From assembly GCF_000759345.1 (NCBI RefSeq), contig NZ_JPZL01000004.1, forward strand, positions 62,001 through 126,000: a stretch of 64,000 bases of DNA. Reading direction: 5' to 3'. Shown piece after piece: positions 52,831 to 63,509 of this stretch. A program made the translations under genes and the position numbers. Origin of the DNA: Litchfieldella xinjiangensis (GTDB taxonomy: Bacteria > Pseudomonadota > Gammaproteobacteria > Pseudomonadales > Halomonadaceae). How positions within the stretch are numbered: position 1 is the first letter of the stretch; each line of letters opens with the position of its first letter. The notes under the pieces were generated by a model that was not told the DNA's origin, ran no database searches, and saw only the letters and a program-made list of their open reading frames with translations.

Positions 52831-53760
52831 TCACACGCCTCCCGAATCATTGGCCGCGTCAGGCAACGTAATGCCCGACAGGCGCTGGTACACCTTGATC
52901 ACCGCCGAGTCGTCTTCGCGCCCGAATCCCGCCCCCTTCGCCGCGGTAAACTGCTGCAGCGCGCTGGCAGCCACTGGCGTGGATATCGCCAGTTCACGCC
53001 CCGTCTCATGTACCAGGTTCAGGTCCTTGACGAAGATGTCCACTGCCGAGAGCGGGGAATAGTCACCCTTGAGAATGTGAGGGACACGATTCTCGAACAT
53101 CCACGAGTTGCCTGCCGAATGGGTGATCACGTCGTAGATGGTCTGCGGGTCGAGCCCCATGCGAAGCCCCAGCGCCATGGCCTCGGCCGCCGTGGCGATA
53201 TGCACGCCGGCCAGTAGCTGGTTGACCAGCTTCATGCTGGATCCCACCCCGGCAGCGTCACCCAGTCGATAGACCGTGGCCGCCATAGCATCCAGCACGG
53301 GCTCGGCCTGGCTGAACGCCCCCGGCGTCCCGGAGGCCATCACCGACAGCTCACCCCTGCGGGCCTTGGCTGCCCCGCCACTCACCGGCGCATCCAGCAT
53401 GGCCAGCCCCATAGCCTCGAGACGCGCATTCAGGTCCCGGGCGAAGGCAGGGGCGACCGTGGCACACTGGATCACCAGGCTGCCCTCAGCGAGACAAGGC
53501 GCCACGCCCTGCTCACCAAATAACACTGTTTCAACCTGGTCGGCGTTCACAACCAGCACCACGATTACATTGCAATGAGCCAGCTCGACCGGCGAGGCAA
53601 CACACTTGCCGCCCTCACGCTCGAAGGCCAGGCGAGCCTCATCCACGATGTCACAGCCAACCACATCGAGCTGACTTTCATGCAGCGCCATCGCCGTTCC
53701 GCGGCCCATGGCTCCCAGACCGATCACGCCAACACCCTGGACTTCGTTAGAATGACTCAT
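52831..53760 (-). CDS. ltnD: L-threonate dehydrogenase
   Basis: A 309-residue beta-hydroxyacid dehydrogenase. The NAD motif GVIGLGAMGRGTA is at about 10-22; DAPVSGGAAKARRGEL (substrate loop), GSSMKLVNQLL with the catalytic lysine and SPLSAVDIFVKDLNLV follow. It oxidises L-threonate to 2-oxo-tetronate. ATG 53760 has GAGGA upstream, so the 18-residue longer frame is rejected. First gene of the operon, under the tandem operators at 53844-53871. Confidence 0.9.
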   Translation of the reverse strand: MSHSNEVQGVGVIGLGAMGRGTAMALHESQLDVVGCDIVDEARLAFEREGGKCVASPVELAHCNVIVVLVVNADQVETVLFGEQGVAPCLAEGSLVIQCATVAPAFARDLNARLEAMGLAMLDAPVSGGAAKARRGELSVMASGTPGAFSQAEPVLDAMAATVYRLGDAAGVGSSMKLVNQLLAGVHIATAAEAMALGLRMGLDPQTIYDVITHSAGNSWMFENRVPHILKGDYSPLSAVDIFVKDLNLVHETGRELAISTPVAASALQQFTAAKGAGFGREDDSAVIKVYQRLSGITLPDAANDSGGV

Positions 53761-53843
53761 CTGATCCTCACTGGGTGCCACCCTGTTCCGCGGATGACCG
53801 ATGTGTACTTCCAAACCTTAAAGAAACAAAAAACTCATGTGTA

Positions 53844-53871
53844 TGGTAGCGCTATCATGTTAGCGCTATCA
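53844..53871. promoter_or_regulatory. Two abutting LacI-type operators
   Basis: TGGTAGCGCTATCA (53844-53857) and TGTTAGCGCTATCA (53858-53871) are 14-bp near-palindromes centred on AGCGCT, directly joined without a gap. They lie between ltnD and the divergent LacI-family gene, so that regulator is the likely binder. Confidence 0.75.
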
Positions 53872-53926
53872 TTGTTGTAGTTGAGCGATCTTCTAGCGGC
53901 AAGTATCGAGAGGATGATCTAGACCA

Positions 53927-54958
53927 ATGTCTAAACGTAAACCGCAAACACGACCGAGGCGCGGATCCGACCAGCCGACGCTCGCCCAAGTCGCACAGAT
54001 GGCCGGCGTATCTCCCATCACGGCCTCACGGGCTCTCAACGACCCTGAGAAGGTGAACGAGGCGACACGCGATCGCGTCTTCCAAGTCATGGAGCACCTG
54101 GGCTATGTACCCAACCTCATCGCCGGTAGCCTGGCATCGTCTCGTTCACGCTTCATTGCAGTGATCGTGCCGTCGCTGGTCAATACGGTTTTCCTCGAGG
54201 TTATCAAGGGTCTTCAGGACACCTTTGAGGCAGCCGGCTACCAGATCTTGCTGGGTAATACGAATTACGACATCGAGCGGGAGCATCAACTGGTCAGAAC
54301 CTTTCTGGGCTGGTCCTGTTCCGCTCTCGTAACGGCGGGGCTCAAGCATAACCCGGCGTGCCGTCGGTTACTCCAGGAGTGCGACCGACCAGTGATGGAG
54401 GTGATGGAGCTAGGTGAGGCGCTGGATCTGAACGTGGGGCTGGACCACCACGAGGCAGGCCGCTGTATGGCAAGCCACTTGCTAGCGCGCGGCTATCGTC
54501 AACCAATTTATGTCGGCGCACGCCTAGCAGACGACTATCGTGCCGGCATGAGATATGCGGGACATAGCGAGGTGCTCGAAGCAGCAGGGATAGCCTCTCG
54601 TCTAATCGACATAGATCAGCCAGGGAGCCTGGAGGAAGGCGCCAAGTGCCTGGAGCGTGTTCGACAAGACTACCCCGACGCCGATGTCATACACTTCGCC
54701 AACGATGACCTGGCGACAGGTGCTCTGTTGCATGCCCTTCGATTGGGGATACAAGTTCCGGATGAAATAGCGATTGCAGGATTCAATGGGTTACCCCTCG
54801 GACAGTACATCACACCCCGATTGACCACCATTTTGTCGCCTAGAGAAACCATGGGACGAGTCGCAGCGGAAGAAATACTTAAACGACTAGCTGGGAAGAG
54901 GGTGACACGCCGCAAGCACGACGTAGGATTCCAGCTGCTCAACGGTAAGAGCACTTAA
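53927..54958 (+). CDS. LacI-family regulator of the tetronate operon
   Basis: A 343-residue LacI/GalR protein. The helix-turn-helix is at about 21-40 (LAQVAQMAGVSPITASRALN) and the hinge helix reads PNLIAGSLASSRS. A type-1 periplasmic-binding effector domain follows, of GntR-subclass look (FIAVIVPSLVNTVFLEVIKG). It is divergent from ltnD with tandem operators between, so it most likely represses the operon and lifts off upon binding a tetronate or gluconate-like acid. Confidence 0.87.
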   Translation: MSKRKPQTRPRRGSDQPTLAQVAQMAGVSPITASRALNDPEKVNEATRDRVFQVMEHLGYVPNLIAGSLASSRSRFIAVIVPSLVNTVFLEVIKGLQDTFEAAGYQILLGNTNYDIEREHQLVRTFLGWSCSALVTAGLKHNPACRRLLQECDRPVMEVMELGEALDLNVGLDHHEAGRCMASHLLARGYRQPIYVGARLADDYRAGMRYAGHSEVLEAAGIASRLIDIDQPGSLEEGAKCLERVRQDYPDADVIHFANDDLATGALLHALRLGIQVPDEIAIAGFNGLPLGQYITPRLTTILSPRETMGRVAAEEILKRLAGKRVTRRKHDVGFQLLNGKST

Positions 54959-55051
54959 CGCGGTTATGCCCATAAACGAAACGATTGAGGATATAGACTA
55001 TCAGGCTGAAGTGAAATCAGCCGAGTAAAATAAATTTAGTACTTAAAGTCA

Positions 55052-55088
55052 TGGCGCACTAACGATAGACAAACTCGTTAGCGCGCCA
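55052..55088 (+). terminator. Hairpin after the LacI-family gene
   Basis: TGGCGCACTAACGA and TCGTTAGCGCGCCA form a 14-bp stem with one wobble around 9 nt, 94 bp after the regulator stop. There is no T-run. The remaining 54959-55249 shows no gene. Confidence 0.55.
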
Positions 55089-55249
55089 CGGAGCTAGAAC
55101 TACGTAGTACAGCCCAACTGAAGCCCCCTTGCTTCCTCCACGAGATACACAATGCATAACTAGACGCTCGGTCAAGAACGTAACTCACGTAAGAGGGCAT
55201 TAATCTAAATCTGGCCCCATCAGCACTTTCGTTATTTAGGCTGCCTTTA

Positions 55250-56434
55250 TTACTTAATTACCCCTCTACGGCGTAGCTCCTCGCAGCGCGATTCATCAAT
55301 GCCCAACTCGGCCATAATTTCATCGGTGTGCTGAGCATAGAGCGGTGCTGGCCGACGTATCTGGGGAGGGGTCTCAGAAAGCTTGCTAGCAAAACCAATG
55401 GTCTTCATCCTGCCGATTGTTGGGTGATCGATTTCTTGTACCATCCCCCGCGCCTGATACTGTGGGTCGTCTAGAGCTTGGGCAAAGTTATTGATAGGGC
55501 CGGCTGGCACCCCAGCCTGGTCACACTTCGATAACCAGTAGTCTCGCTCATACTCCACGAAGATTTCCTCAAGCACGCTTTCCAGCTCCTCCACGTTCTG
55601 ACCACGTAGATAATTTGTGTGAAAGCGCGGATCTTCTAGCAAATCCGGACGATTGATGACTTCATGGCATAGGCGTTCCCAAGTGCGCTGGTTGGCACAG
55701 CCAAGCATGATATAGCCATCCTTTACCTGGATTGCCTGGTATGGCGCTGATACTCGATGACGCCAGCCGGTGGGCTCGGGAACAGTACCTTCCGCAAAAT
55801 ACGCCGCAGCCTCCCAAGTAAACCAAGGCAGGCCGCATTCAGCTATGGCCACATCTACATGTTGCCCCTCTCCGGTGTTCATCTTGTGGATGTAGGCAGC
55901 AAGTATCGAATATACAGCGGTGATGCCTGCACCGATATCATACACGGCGATGCCAGTCTTCAGCGGGCGCCGGCCTGGCTCACCGGTCATCGACATCAGC
56001 CCCGTCATGCCCTGAGCTACCAAGTCAAAGCCCCCTTTCTGGCTATAAGGGCCGGTTTGTCCGTAACCGGAGATGGAACAATAGATGATGCCAGGATTTA
56101 AGCCCTTGATGGTTTCGTAATCAACTTGGAGCTTCTTCGCTACACCGGTGCGGTAGTTTTCTACTATCACATCGGCTTCCTTTGCGAGCCTATAAAAGAT
56201 TTCGCGCCCTTCCTCTTCTTTGAGGTTCAATGAAATGCTTTTCTTGTTTCGGTTGATCTGGGCGAAGCAGGTCGACTCGTCATTGACGTAGGGCCCCATT
56301 TGGCGGCTGTCATCACCGCCCTGCTTCTCGACCTTGATCACATCCGCACCCATGTCACCTAGCACCATGGTGCAGTATGGGCCAGCCATGATTTGGGAGA
56401 TGTCAAGAACCTTCATCTTCGTTAAGGGGAGCAT
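55250..56434 (-). CDS. Family III CoA-transferase (CaiB/BaiF)
   Basis: A 394-residue class III acyl-CoA:carboxylate CoA-transferase. The catalytic aspartate is D137 in GGFDLVAQGMTGLMSMTG; LDISQIMAGPYCTMVLGDMG and VIVENYRTGVAKKL are family landmarks. It would move CoA to an imported carboxylate. ATG 56434 has GAGGTGG 5 nt upstream; a 16-residue longer frame is less likely. It lies 68 bp after the enoyl-CoA hydratase, forming a two-gene unit. The substrate is unknown. Confidence 0.9.
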   Translation of the reverse strand: MLPLTKMKVLDISQIMAGPYCTMVLGDMGADVIKVEKQGGDDSRQMGPYVNDESTCFAQINRNKKSISLNLKEEEGREIFYRLAKEADVIVENYRTGVAKKLQVDYETIKGLNPGIIYCSISGYGQTGPYSQKGGFDLVAQGMTGLMSMTGEPGRRPLKTGIAVYDIGAGITAVYSILAAYIHKMNTGEGQHVDVAIAECGLPWFTWEAAAYFAEGTVPEPTGWRHRVSAPYQAIQVKDGYIMLGCANQRTWERLCHEVINRPDLLEDPRFHTNYLRGQNVEELESVLEEIFVEYERDYWLSKCDQAGVPAGPINNFAQALDDPQYQARGMVQEIDHPTIGRMKTIGFASKLSETPPQIRRPAPLYAQHTDEIMAELGIDESRCEELRRRGVIK

Positions 56435-56502
56435 GCGAACCACCTCGTTGTAATTTGAAAGCATTGCAGTTGGCCAAGCCACGAACCGTTATGCAATTGC
56501 CA

Positions 56503-57297
56503 CTACTCTCCAAGCCAGGCATGGGGAGTCTTATCGATGAAAGCGCTGACGGCGCTCTTGAAATCGCGGCTGGTATAACAAAGTGCTATCAGGTCCTCTT
56601 CGCTGCCGGCGGCGGGTCGCCGCTCTGCCAATACACGCCGGACCTCTTCCTTCGATGCGCGCAGCGTCAGGGGGGCTAAGCTGCCTAACCTTTCAGCCAC
56701 TTGCCTGACCTCTTCTTCGATCGACTCGGCCGCTATGACTTCAGTGATCAAACCGGCAAGCTTCGCCTCCTCGGCCTTAAACAGCTTAGCCAGCATAAGC
56801 ACCTCCTTTGCCCTTGCGGCTCCCACTAGGTCGATCAACCGCGATAGATTGGCAATGGATATGCAATTACCCAGAGTCTTGGCTATGGGCACTCCAAAAC
56901 GCAGCTCGGGAGTGCAATAGCGGAAATCACAGGCCATGGCGATGGCTGCCCCGCCGCCGACGCAGAACCCCTCGATCAGTGCAATCGTGGGCTTGCTAAG
57001 AGTTTCGAGGGAATTAATGACCTCATCGATGCGATGTTCGTAATCCAACGCGTGTTGGGCGACATCGAAGGTAGTGAACTGCTTGATATCGGTTCCGGCC
57101 ACGAAGGCCTCCCCACCACTGCCGCGCAGTACCACAACATCGATATCCGGGTCATCATTCAAGGCCTTGCAGTATCGCTCAAGCGCGTCGTACATACCCC
57201 AAGTCATAGCGTTGCGGACCTGAGGTCGATTGAATATTAACCAGGCAATTTTCCCGTCCTTGACAAACTCCAGCTCGGCCGTGGATTTCGGCTCCAT
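56503..57297 (-). CDS. Enoyl-CoA hydratase/isomerase family protein
   Basis: A 264-residue crotonase-fold enzyme. The oxyanion hole is formed by FVAGTDIKQF and GFCVGGGAAIAMACDFRYC. At the first catalytic glutamate position of classical hydratases (QPE) it has GVPIAK, so that residue is missing; the second (AKEVLML) is kept. This suggests an isomerase, lyase or hydrolase reaction rather than simple hydration. First gene of the unit with the CoA-transferase, downstream of the operator-like block at 57446-57506. Confidence 0.87.
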   Translation of the reverse strand: MEPKSTAELEFVKDGKIAWLIFNRPQVRNAMTWGMYDALERYCKALNDDPDIDVVVLRGSGGEAFVAGTDIKQFTTFDVAQHALDYEHRIDEVINSLETLSKPTIALIEGFCVGGGAAIAMACDFRYCTPELRFGVPIAKTLGNCISIANLSRLIDLVGAARAKEVLMLAKLFKAEEAKLAGLITEVIAAESIEEEVRQVAERLGSLAPLTLRASKEEVRRVLAERRPAAGSEEDLIALCYTSRDFKSAVSAFIDKTPHAWLGE

Positions 57298-57445
57298 AAA
57301 ACCCCTCCTGCTTCGTCAGCGGCTTGCAGGCGCCCGGAGGACTCACCTGCCATCACTATGCTCGGCGCAAATTGCGGTGCCGATTTCCAGCCCCCGGTCG
57401 CACCCCGCACCCATGTTGTCTGGTTAGCGGTGTATGGCTCGTGAA

Positions 57446-57506
57446 CGAAGCCATGATTTTAGAATTATGAACTCATAATTCATTATGTAGAATAAGACCT
57501 TTGTCT
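57446..57506 (-). promoter_or_regulatory. Operator-like block A
   Basis: It contains the palindrome AATTATGA-AC-TCATAATT at 57463-57480. A 61-bp block around it, starting CGAAGCCATGATT and ending CTTTGTCT, is repeated at 63421-63482 upstream of tctC. It lies about 150 bp before the enoyl-CoA hydratase start. Probably binds a shared regulator. Confidence 0.65.
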
Positions 57507-57584
57507 GTACCGTCCTGCAAATGCTCGTATACAACAGAAATACATACAAAAGTCATAAAGCAGCTGGGATCGATCAGTATTAGT

Positions 57585-57597
57585 ATTATGAATTCAT
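57585..57597 (+). promoter_or_regulatory. Operator-like site C
   Basis: ATTATGAATTCAT matches the left 13 bases of the block A palindrome (one change). It lies about 100 bp upstream of the gamma-carbonic-anhydrase-like gene, so the divergent gene may be in the same regulon. The rest of 57298-57697 shows no other element. Confidence 0.45.
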
Positions 57598-57697
57598 TTA
57601 CTTTGATGCTACTCGCTGGGCTTTCAATCATGTGCTTACTCGACTGCCGACAGCCGGAGAGCCTAAGCCCGACCTAAGGATGAAAAGGAGCCAGGAC

Positions 57698-58225
57698 ATG
57701 ACCATTTATGCGCTCGAAGACCTTTCCCCCCAATACGATGCCAGCGCTTTTATCGCGCGTGAGGCCATCATCATCGGTGACGTCCGACTGAGCGAGAATG
57801 TCAGCATCTGGCCGGGAGCCGTGCTACGAGGCGACAACGAGCCGATCCATATCGGTGCCAACAGCAACATTCAGGAAAATTGCGTACTGCATACCGATCC
57901 CGATTTCCCTTTGAGCATCGGCCAGGGCGTCACCGTAGGGCATCTGGTCATGCTGCATGGTTGCACCATCGGGGACGGCTCCCTGGTAGGCATGCACTCG
58001 ACCATTCTCAACGGCGCCCGTATTGGCGAGAATTGCTTAATTGGCGCCGGGTCGGTGGTCACCGCCAACAAAGAATTCCCACCCAACTCACTCATTCTGG
58101 GCTCACCTGCTAAAGTGGTGCGGGCCCTAAAACCGGAGGAAGTGGTGGGGTTAGCTGAGAGCAGTCAGAGCTATGTGGCGCGCAAGGATCGCTACCTTGC
58201 ACACCTCAGACCGCTGGACACCTGA
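57698..58225 (+). CDS. Gamma-carbonic-anhydrase-like protein (PaaY/CaiE/YrdA)
   Basis: A 175-residue left-handed beta-helix trimer. Metal-binding histidines H65, H82 and H87 are in place (VLHTDP, VGHLVMLHGC). PaaY and CaiE, its nearest kin, accompany CoA-transferase or CoA-ligase pathways and may act as thioesterases. ATG 57698 has AAGGAG upstream; ATG 57680 is an alternative. It is divergent from the enoyl-CoA hydratase/CoA-transferase pair, which suits the PaaY/CaiE group. Confidence 0.87.
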   Translation: MTIYALEDLSPQYDASAFIAREAIIIGDVRLSENVSIWPGAVLRGDNEPIHIGANSNIQENCVLHTDPDFPLSIGQGVTVGHLVMLHGCTIGDGSLVGMHSTILNGARIGENCLIGAGSVVTANKEFPPNSLILGSPAKVVRALKPEEVVGLAESSQSYVARKDRYLAHLRPLDT

Positions 58226-58658
58226 ACCACGCCCCCTTTACGAAAAGTCATACTCAGCGGACACGATACCGAAACAAACCAGACGGGCATCGTGTCGGCC
58301 GAAATATCATTTTGATCTAATACATATCCCGGGTTTGTTTTCCATTTAACTATCGCCGTCAAGGTCCAGTATCGGCATGAACATCATGCTGATGTACAGG
58401 CGGAAGGCGAAAGGCGGAAGCGTCCTAGCGATGCGTGCCGTCGCCCTGGCGCTTTCGGACCAGCGGGTTGCGGCTGGTTTCTACCACGCCGCTCACGCCT
58501 TAAAGCATAGAGCCATGCTTTTGACCTCGCCCTCGCTGCATCATCTGGACCTGGCGGACATCGTCGGGGTGAAGCGTTAACGAATATGCGGATGAACAGG
58601 CCGATGGCGCACGAGTCTTTGCAGTCCTCGTCTCTGGCCTTGCCAAGAACGATAAGAA
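58226..58658. other. Gene-free stretch between convergent genes
   Basis: GACACGAT (58260-58267) and ATCGTGTC (58289-58296) are inverted arms 21 nt apart, possibly ending the gamma-CA transcript. A 67-codon frame at 58377-58580 has no family features. Nothing else was recognised. Confidence 0.4.
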
Positions 58659-60110
<1,452 letters not shown>

Positions 60111-60188
60111 CTCTTAAATGATGGGCAACAAGCAGGTGAAGCCACTTAATTTTATTCGCCACAACCCTAAACACATGCACCATTAATA

Positions 60189-61697
60189 TTATTTTTTTAT
60201 CGCCTTCCTTTTTAGAGATGGGAACAGCTTCCTTACAAAGGGAAACACGACAAACAATGCGGTAATTCCCAACAATGTGCTAGCTATTGGACTATTGAAA
60301 AATATCGAGAAATCCCCTCGTGAAATATCCAGTGCCTGACGAAGGCTCGTTTCCAGTCTGGGTGTAAGCACAAAAGCCAACAGCAAGGGTGCTACTGGAT
60401 ACTTGGCGACATTCATGAAATAGGCCATTACCCCGGCTCCCAGCATAAACCAGACATCAAACATACTGTTATTGACACTGTAGGCGCCCACTACGCAGAC
60501 AACCGCGATGACCGGAATCATGAATGCAGGAGGAACCCTCAGCAACTTAACCAAGAAAGGAATTATGGCCAATGCTGCCAGTACTGCCATAACGTTGCCC
60601 AAGTACATGGAAGAAATCAGCCCCCAAACAAAATCAGGACTATTCTGAAAGAGCATTGGGCCCGGCTGTACGCCCCACATCATCAAGCCTCCCAACAGGA
60701 CGGCGGCAGTGCCGGACCCCGGAATGCCCAAGGAAAGTAAAGGGGCAAAGGAGCCGGCTGCTGCGGCATTGTTGCCTGCCTCCGAAGCTGCCACGCCTTC
60801 AATTTTTCCTGAACCAAGCTCATCACCTTTGCGCCCTACCTTCCTCTCCAGTACATATGCTAGGAAGGAACCAGTGGTGGCGCCAGCTCCAGGGAGAATG
60901 CCCACCAAATTACCTAACACACCAGAACGGATCGATACAGGAATAATCCGGCTAACCTCGCTTCTATTCAACAGACTTTCCCGAAGACCGATTTTTTTCA
61001 TCAGTCCTGCAGCATCTACCCTGTTGACCATCATTTCTAACACTTGGCTAAACCCGAACATACCGATGACTAAGGGTATGAAAGAAATCCCATTCAATAA
61101 ATACATAGAATCGAAGGTAAAGCGTGGTTGGCCAAAAGCTAAGCCAATGCCCACCATAGAGAGCATGATACCTACAAACGTCGAAATTAGACCCTTCTTC
61201 GGACTGTCACCGAGTAGCCAGCCAATGGAGCAGAGAGCAAGGACCACGAGTGCCGCGACTTCTGCTGGGCCAAACATCAAGCCAATCTTAGCAAGGGCTG
61301 CTCCCATGAAGGTGAGCATCACAATGCCGATGGTGCCGCCGATGAAAGATGAGATATTGGCAGTAAACAACGCCTTTCCGGCCTCGCCTTTCTTAGAAAG
61401 CGGGTAACCATCAAGGGCTGTTACAACCGCAGGTGCATCACCTGGTATATTGAGCATGATGGCACTGTAGGATCCTCCATACATGCAACCATAATACAGC
61501 GCCCCAAGCATGATGATGCCTGTGATAGGGTCCATCTGAAATGTCAGCGGTAGCAGCAAGGCAACACCGGTTACTGAACCAAGTCCGGGTATCGCGCCGA
61601 TCATGATACCCAAACTTGCCCCGATAAGCGCAGCAAAGAGATTAGGCACTGTCAGAGAGGTGGCAAACCCCAACAGCAAAGACTGCAGGATATCCAT
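60189..61697 (-). CDS. tctA: Tripartite tricarboxylate transporter large permease
   Basis: A 502-residue TctA with about eleven helices. The family motif GLGSVTGVALLLPLTF (38-53), ALYYGCMYGGSYSAIMLNIP and SLGIPGSGTAAVLLGGLMMWG are clear. It forms the ion-coupled channel with TctB. It follows tctB by 13 bp. AT content is above that of the tetronate genes. Confidence 0.93.
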   Translation of the reverse strand: MDILQSLLLGFATSLTVPNLFAALIGASLGIMIGAIPGLGSVTGVALLLPLTFQMDPITGIIMLGALYYGCMYGGSYSAIMLNIPGDAPAVVTALDGYPLSKKGEAGKALFTANISSFIGGTIGIVMLTFMGAALAKIGLMFGPAEVAALVVLALCSIGWLLGDSPKKGLISTFVGIMLSMVGIGLAFGQPRFTFDSMYLLNGISFIPLVIGMFGFSQVLEMMVNRVDAAGLMKKIGLRESLLNRSEVSRIIPVSIRSGVLGNLVGILPGAGATTGSFLAYVLERKVGRKGDELGSGKIEGVAASEAGNNAAAAGSFAPLLSLGIPGSGTAAVLLGGLMMWGVQPGPMLFQNSPDFVWGLISSMYLGNVMAVLAALAIIPFLVKLLRVPPAFMIPVIAVVCVVGAYSVNNSMFDVWFMLGAGVMAYFMNVAKYPVAPLLLAFVLTPRLETSLRQALDISRGDFSIFFNSPIASTLLGITALFVVFPFVRKLFPSLKRKAIKK

Positions 61698-61710
61698 AGA
61701 AGACTTCCCT

Positions 61711-62181
61711 TTATCGCATCAACTCAAGGAAAAAGCCCTGAGGGAATGGAACCTTCAGCCAAAGGGCAAACACGAGGTAAATTCCCGTTCCAGCACCTGC
61801 GCCGGTCAGGACAGCCTTATGCCAAGTTTTTCGCTCGATGACTAGAATCCACAGCACAATAAACAATGCCATAGCCAGCACCATGCCGACTAAGGGGATA
61901 CTGGCTACTGTTATGGCCATCGCAACTGCTGGCCAAAGGCTTTTGGTTCCCACAGCCTTGGCTTTTACGGGAGAAAATAAGAACTCGTAAATTCCGAGAA
62001 CGGCCGCACCAAGTCCTGCTACAACCGGGAAAAAGCCTGCTCCAGGACCATTATTAACCCATAGCCCGTACTTGAAGTACCCGAGCACCGCCCATGAAGC
62101 CCCCATTAGCACAATACCAATGGTGACTAGAGCCGGCAGCCAAGACAGGCCCTCTCTACCAGGAGACTTTTCAATGCTCAT
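61711..62181 (-). CDS. tctB: Tripartite tricarboxylate transporter small permease
   Basis: A 156-residue TctB with four helices (WLPALVTIGIVLMGASWAVL and later ones). ATG 62181 is chosen because GGGAGAG lies upstream; an in-frame ATG at 62220 adds a polar tail. TctB is poorly conserved, so the call relies on helices and position between tctC and tctA. Confidence 0.85.
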   Translation of the reverse strand: MSIEKSPGREGLSWLPALVTIGIVLMGASWAVLGYFKYGLWVNNGPGAGFFPVVAGLGAAVLGIYEFLFSPVKAKAVGTKSLWPAVAMAITVASIPLVGMVLAMALFIVLWILVIERKTWHKAVLTGAGAGTGIYLVFALWLKVPFPQGFFLELMR

Positions 62182-62265
62182 TCTTGTCTCTCCCTTCACA
62201 ATGAAAGCCTCGTTGTACATACTAGGCTTATCAGACTTACGCTTGTAGCGAACACAATAGAAGCA

Positions 62266-62303
62266 GGGCGGCGACTTGGCTTAACTGCACCAGAACGCCG
62301 CCC
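62266..62303 (-). promoter_or_regulatory. Intercistronic hairpin between tctC and tctB
   Basis: GGGCGGCG and CGCCGCCC are perfect 8-bp arms around 22 nt. The hairpin lies 6 bp after the tctC stop. No T-run follows. It probably favours tctC mRNA stability. Confidence 0.6.
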
Positions 62304-62309
62304 AAGAGT

Positions 62310-63281
62310 TCACTCTATGATGCCGACCTCCTTGAATTTCTCGGTATACCGTTCCTTCTCATTACTATAAAATTCAGCACTTTCCTCTGCGTCCATGAAA
62401 GTGCCAATGAGGTTGTTTTGCTCAATGTAACCACTGGTCCATTGCTCACTTTCCGAGACCTTTTCCAGTACATCTTCCCAGAACGCTACGGCTTCCGCAG
62501 GCATATCGGGAGGACCGGCATAACCGCGGAAAATCATGAGTTGAATATCTTCGTAACCAAGCTCCGCGAAGGTTGGCACGTCATCGTAGGGGGCCTCCAG
62601 GCGCTCTTCCGCAAGGGCAGCAAGACTTCTAACCTGTGTCGGATCCATGCGTGAACCCAGCTTAAATACTGCCGCATCGATATGACCACCCAGCAAGGCT
62701 GAAGTCACTTCACCGGTGCCACCGAAGGGAACGTATTGAAAATCGGCCCCCAAACTGGAATTGAGCATGGCGAAGGCAAGATGGTCCTCCCCTCCTCGCC
62801 CGGCACCACCAATAGTGATGCTACCCGGATCCTGTTTTGCTTGCTCTACTAACTCATCGATATTTTCAATATCGCTATCTGCAGCGACACCCAAGAGTAG
62901 CGTATCAAGTGCCAGCGTACCGAGAGGGGTCAAGTCTTCCAGCTGAACATCGGCATCGTTCGTCACCATGCTCATCATCTGACCCCCATTGAAAGTCATG
63001 ATGGTATGGGCATCCCCACTCTTGTTAAAAGTAAAACTGTTACCAACTGCTCCCGACCCACCCGGTCGGTTGTTGACCAAGATCGTCTGGTCGACCAAGT
63101 CATTCTGACGGATCGCTTCCACCAGCATGCGCGCATTGATATCGCTGCCTCCGCCGGCGCTATACGGCACAATGAATTCGACGTTTCGCTCTGGTTCCCA
63201 CGCGCTTGCGCTGCCACTGAAAGCGGCCAAGCAAAGCGCACCTGACAATGCTGTTTTTCCTACCCATTTCATATTAGTCAT
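62310..63281 (-). CDS. tctC: Tripartite tricarboxylate transporter binding protein
   Basis: A 323-residue Bug/TctC receptor. The signal peptide ends GSASA-WE near residue 27. The family motif NVEFIVPYSAGGGSDINARM and NNRPGGSGAVG are intact, as is the GGAGRGGEDHLAF loop near 160. Ligands are usually carboxylic acids bound by two water-bridged loops. First gene of tctCBA, with the operator-like block about 140 bp upstream. ATG 63272 is an alternative start. Confidence 0.92.
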   Translation of the reverse strand: MTNMKWVGKTALSGALCLAAFSGSASAWEPERNVEFIVPYSAGGGSDINARMLVEAIRQNDLVDQTILVNNRPGGSGAVGNSFTFNKSGDAHTIMTFNGGQMMSMVTNDADVQLEDLTPLGTLALDTLLLGVAADSDIENIDELVEQAKQDPGSITIGGAGRGGEDHLAFAMLNSSLGADFQYVPFGGTGEVTSALLGGHIDAAVFKLGSRMDPTQVRSLAALAEERLEAPYDDVPTFAELGYEDIQLMIFRGYAGPPDMPAEAVAFWEDVLEKVSESEQWTSGYIEQNNLIGTFMDAEESAEFYSNEKERYTEKFKEVGIIE

Positions 63282-63420
63282 TTTCTCACTCCGATTTGTA
63301 ATTGTTACGCGGCATGCACAAATCCATGGCTGCGACGGGCATGGTCAGCACTGTCTACACAGACTCTTGCAGCTCACTCCTGCCAAAACCGCCAAGCCGA
63401 AAGCCTTGTAGGGCAGGCTT

Positions 63421-63482
63421 CGAAGCCATGATTCGTGTAATTCTGAACACATAATTCATTTTATCAACGAGAACTTTAGTCT
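63421..63482 (-). promoter_or_regulatory. Operator-like block B
   Basis: AATTCTGA-AC-ACATAATT (63439-63456) matches the palindrome of block A at 16 of 18 positions; the flanks CGAAGCCATGATT (left) and ACTTTAGTCT (right) match too. It lies between the pdxA-like gene and tctC. Confidence 0.6.
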
Positions 63483-63509
63483 CAACAACACTGTTAGGGC
63501 TTTGACTTC

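Noticed and set aside
58377-58580. 67-codon frame in the gap before the FAD dehydrogenase
   Set aside because: Composition and start region give no support; no homologous pattern recognised.
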